The notes below the pieces were generated by a model, which saw only the letters and a list, made by a program, of their open reading frames with translations, did no database searches and was not told the DNA's origin. Shown one piece after another: positions 5,736 through 6,343 of a DNA stretch of 6,343 nucleotides. The position numbers and the translations under genes were made by a program. The DNA comes from an uncultured bacterium (GTDB lineage: Bacteria; Actinomycetota; Coriobacteriia; Coriobacteriales; Coriobacteriaceae). Numbering within the stretch: the stretch's first letter is position 1; the number at the start of each line of letters is the position of its first letter. The stretch is from positions 1 through 6,343 of the forward strand of contig CAJMSO010000104.1 in NCBI GenBank assembly GCA_905216075.1, given 5' to 3'.

Positions 5736-5768
5736 AATGATCCGTTTTCCTCCGTCCCTAACGGATCA
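5736..5768 (-). repeat. 33-base hairpin repeat, copy 2, overlapping a stop codon
   Basis: Read on the minus strand it starts TGATCCGTTA, has GGGACGGAGG, and ends AAAACGGATCATT. The last 23 bases are identical to copy 1 at 2065-2087. TGATCCGTT and AACGGATCA form a perfect 9-bp inverted repeat around a 13-base loop. The element includes the last codons and the TAG stop (5760-5758) of the surface-protein gene and ends two bases before the terminator stem. Confidence 0.75.
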
Positions 5769-6343
5769 GTTGGCGGCGTTTGTCGGAGAGGAAGACGCCA
5801 GCGGCAACCAGGACCGTGCCACCAATTACGAAGGTCTCGCCCAGCAGATCGGACGCATCGCCCGTGGCGGGCATCGCCGCCCGCTGCGCCACAACCTCGC
5901 TCTTTGCCACCGCATGTTTGGCCTGGTACGCCGCCTGCGTCGCAGGCTGAGTCCGCTCGCCTTTCCCGCGCTCGGCGGCCTCCTGGCGAGCGATCTCGGC
6001 GTTGAGCTCGGCAATGGCCTGGTCGAGCTCGGCCTTGGCGGCGGTATAGTTGGCAAGCGCCTCCAAGTAGGCAGGTGCCACAGCATCCGTCGCAGCAACG
6101 GCAGCATCGAGCTCAATCTTGGCAGCTGCAGCGCGCTCGGCGGCGTCATGAGCTGCGGCGATCTTAGCGTTGAGCGCCTCATCCGCATCGTTGGCACGGC
6201 CGCTAGCGATGGCGTCGGCAAGGCTGATCCTGCGCAGGCGGGCAACCGCGGCGGCAGAGGCATCAAGGGCATGCAGACTTTGGAGGATGACTATATCACT
6301 GAGCTTCTCATGATGAATACCCACAGTTATATCATGTTCTTTA
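5758..6343 (-). CDS. C-terminal part of a sortase-anchored Ala-rich coiled-coil surface protein (5' end beyond window)
   Basis: The frame is open to the right edge (KEHDITVGIHHEKLSD...), so the gene probably begins outside the window. A GTG at 6324 gives a 188-residue frame but has no ribosome site and no signal peptide. Numbering from that GTG: residues 21-118 are rich in Ala, Leu, Glu and Lys with heptad-like spacing (IAAAHDAAERAAAAKIELD, TAAKAELDQAIAELNAEIA), a likely coiled coil; 119-150 are a hydrophilic, Gln/Ala/Lys-rich spacer. MPATG (151-155), then D, a hydrophobic segment (about 164-180) and the basic tail DKRRQLIR make a cell-wall sorting signal. Known: class A-type sortases cut LPxTG between T and G and link the protein to peptidoglycan; Met in place of Leu is a variant. 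Inferred: a wall-anchored protein whose coiled coil is a stalk or binding part. The functional N-terminal domain is not visible. The gene ends in a hairpin repeat followed by a strong terminator. Confidence 0.78.
   Translation of the reverse strand, partial: KEHDITVGIHHEKLSDIVILQSLHALDASAAAVARLRRISLADAIASGRANDADEALNAKIAAAHDAAERAAAAKIELDAAVAATDAVAPAYLEALANYTAAKAELDQAIAELNAEIARQEAAERGKGERTQPATQAAYQAKHAVAKSEVVAQRAAMPATGDASDLLGETFVIGGTVLVAAGVFLSDKRRQLIR

Noticed and set aside
5826..6272. Minus-strand open frame of 148 residues inside the surface-protein gene
   Set aside because: It is an alternative frame of Ala-rich coding sequence with a Pro/Arg/Leu-rich product. The sorting signal is in the other frame.
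6322..6324. GTG at 6324 as the true start of the surface-protein gene
   Set aside because: The frame stays open to the window edge, no ribosome site precedes it, and the product would have no signal peptide although it carries a wall-anchor signal.

Overview
The window looks like chromosomal DNA from a high-GC Gram-positive gut actinobacterium of the Coriobacteriia, most likely Collinsella or a close relative. This is inferred from GC-rich, C/G-ending codons, an Ala-rich coiled-coil surface protein with an LPxTG-type anchor (here MPATG followed by D), a DUF2207 membrane protein, a stand-alone GluQRS, and dispersed hairpin repeats between genes. The genus call is from pattern recognition, not a database search. 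I see no transposase, phage gene, CRISPR array, tRNA or rRNA.

Left part (1-1918, minus strand): most of a DUF2207-type membrane protein with a signal peptide, an exported domain, three membrane segments and a poly-Gly tail that runs off the left edge. Positions 1919-2482 form a 564-base intergenic stretch. It holds copies of two short repeat families, then a region (about 2145-2347) with several consistent stems, including a possible pseudoknot, ending in a strong terminator-like hairpin. It may be a small structured RNA or a leader. The only plus-strand protein gene is gluQRS (2483-3493), which appears to be leaderless: a TATACT box sits seven bases before its ATG.

Centre (3509-5149, minus strand): three genes in one direction. 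A 79-residue protein with two membrane segments is followed by two different calcineurin-like metallophosphoesterases, the second starting in an ATGA overlap with the first. They converge on gluQRS with 15 bases between the stops.

Right part (5150-6343, minus strand): a 153-base gap with an inverted pair of the second repeat family, a 118-residue membrane-anchored protein with a YH-C-CxxC putative metal-binding domain, a very strong GC-rich terminator, and the C-terminal part of a sortase-anchored coiled-coil surface protein that enters from beyond the right edge. A 33-base hairpin repeat, also present upstream of the DUF2207 gene, overlaps the stop codon of the surface protein.

Functionally, the outer genes concern the cell envelope, gluQRS modifies tRNA-Asp, and the phosphoesterase pair has no substrate readable from sequence. 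Apart from the coupled pair and perhaps its small upstream neighbour, the genes look like independent units.
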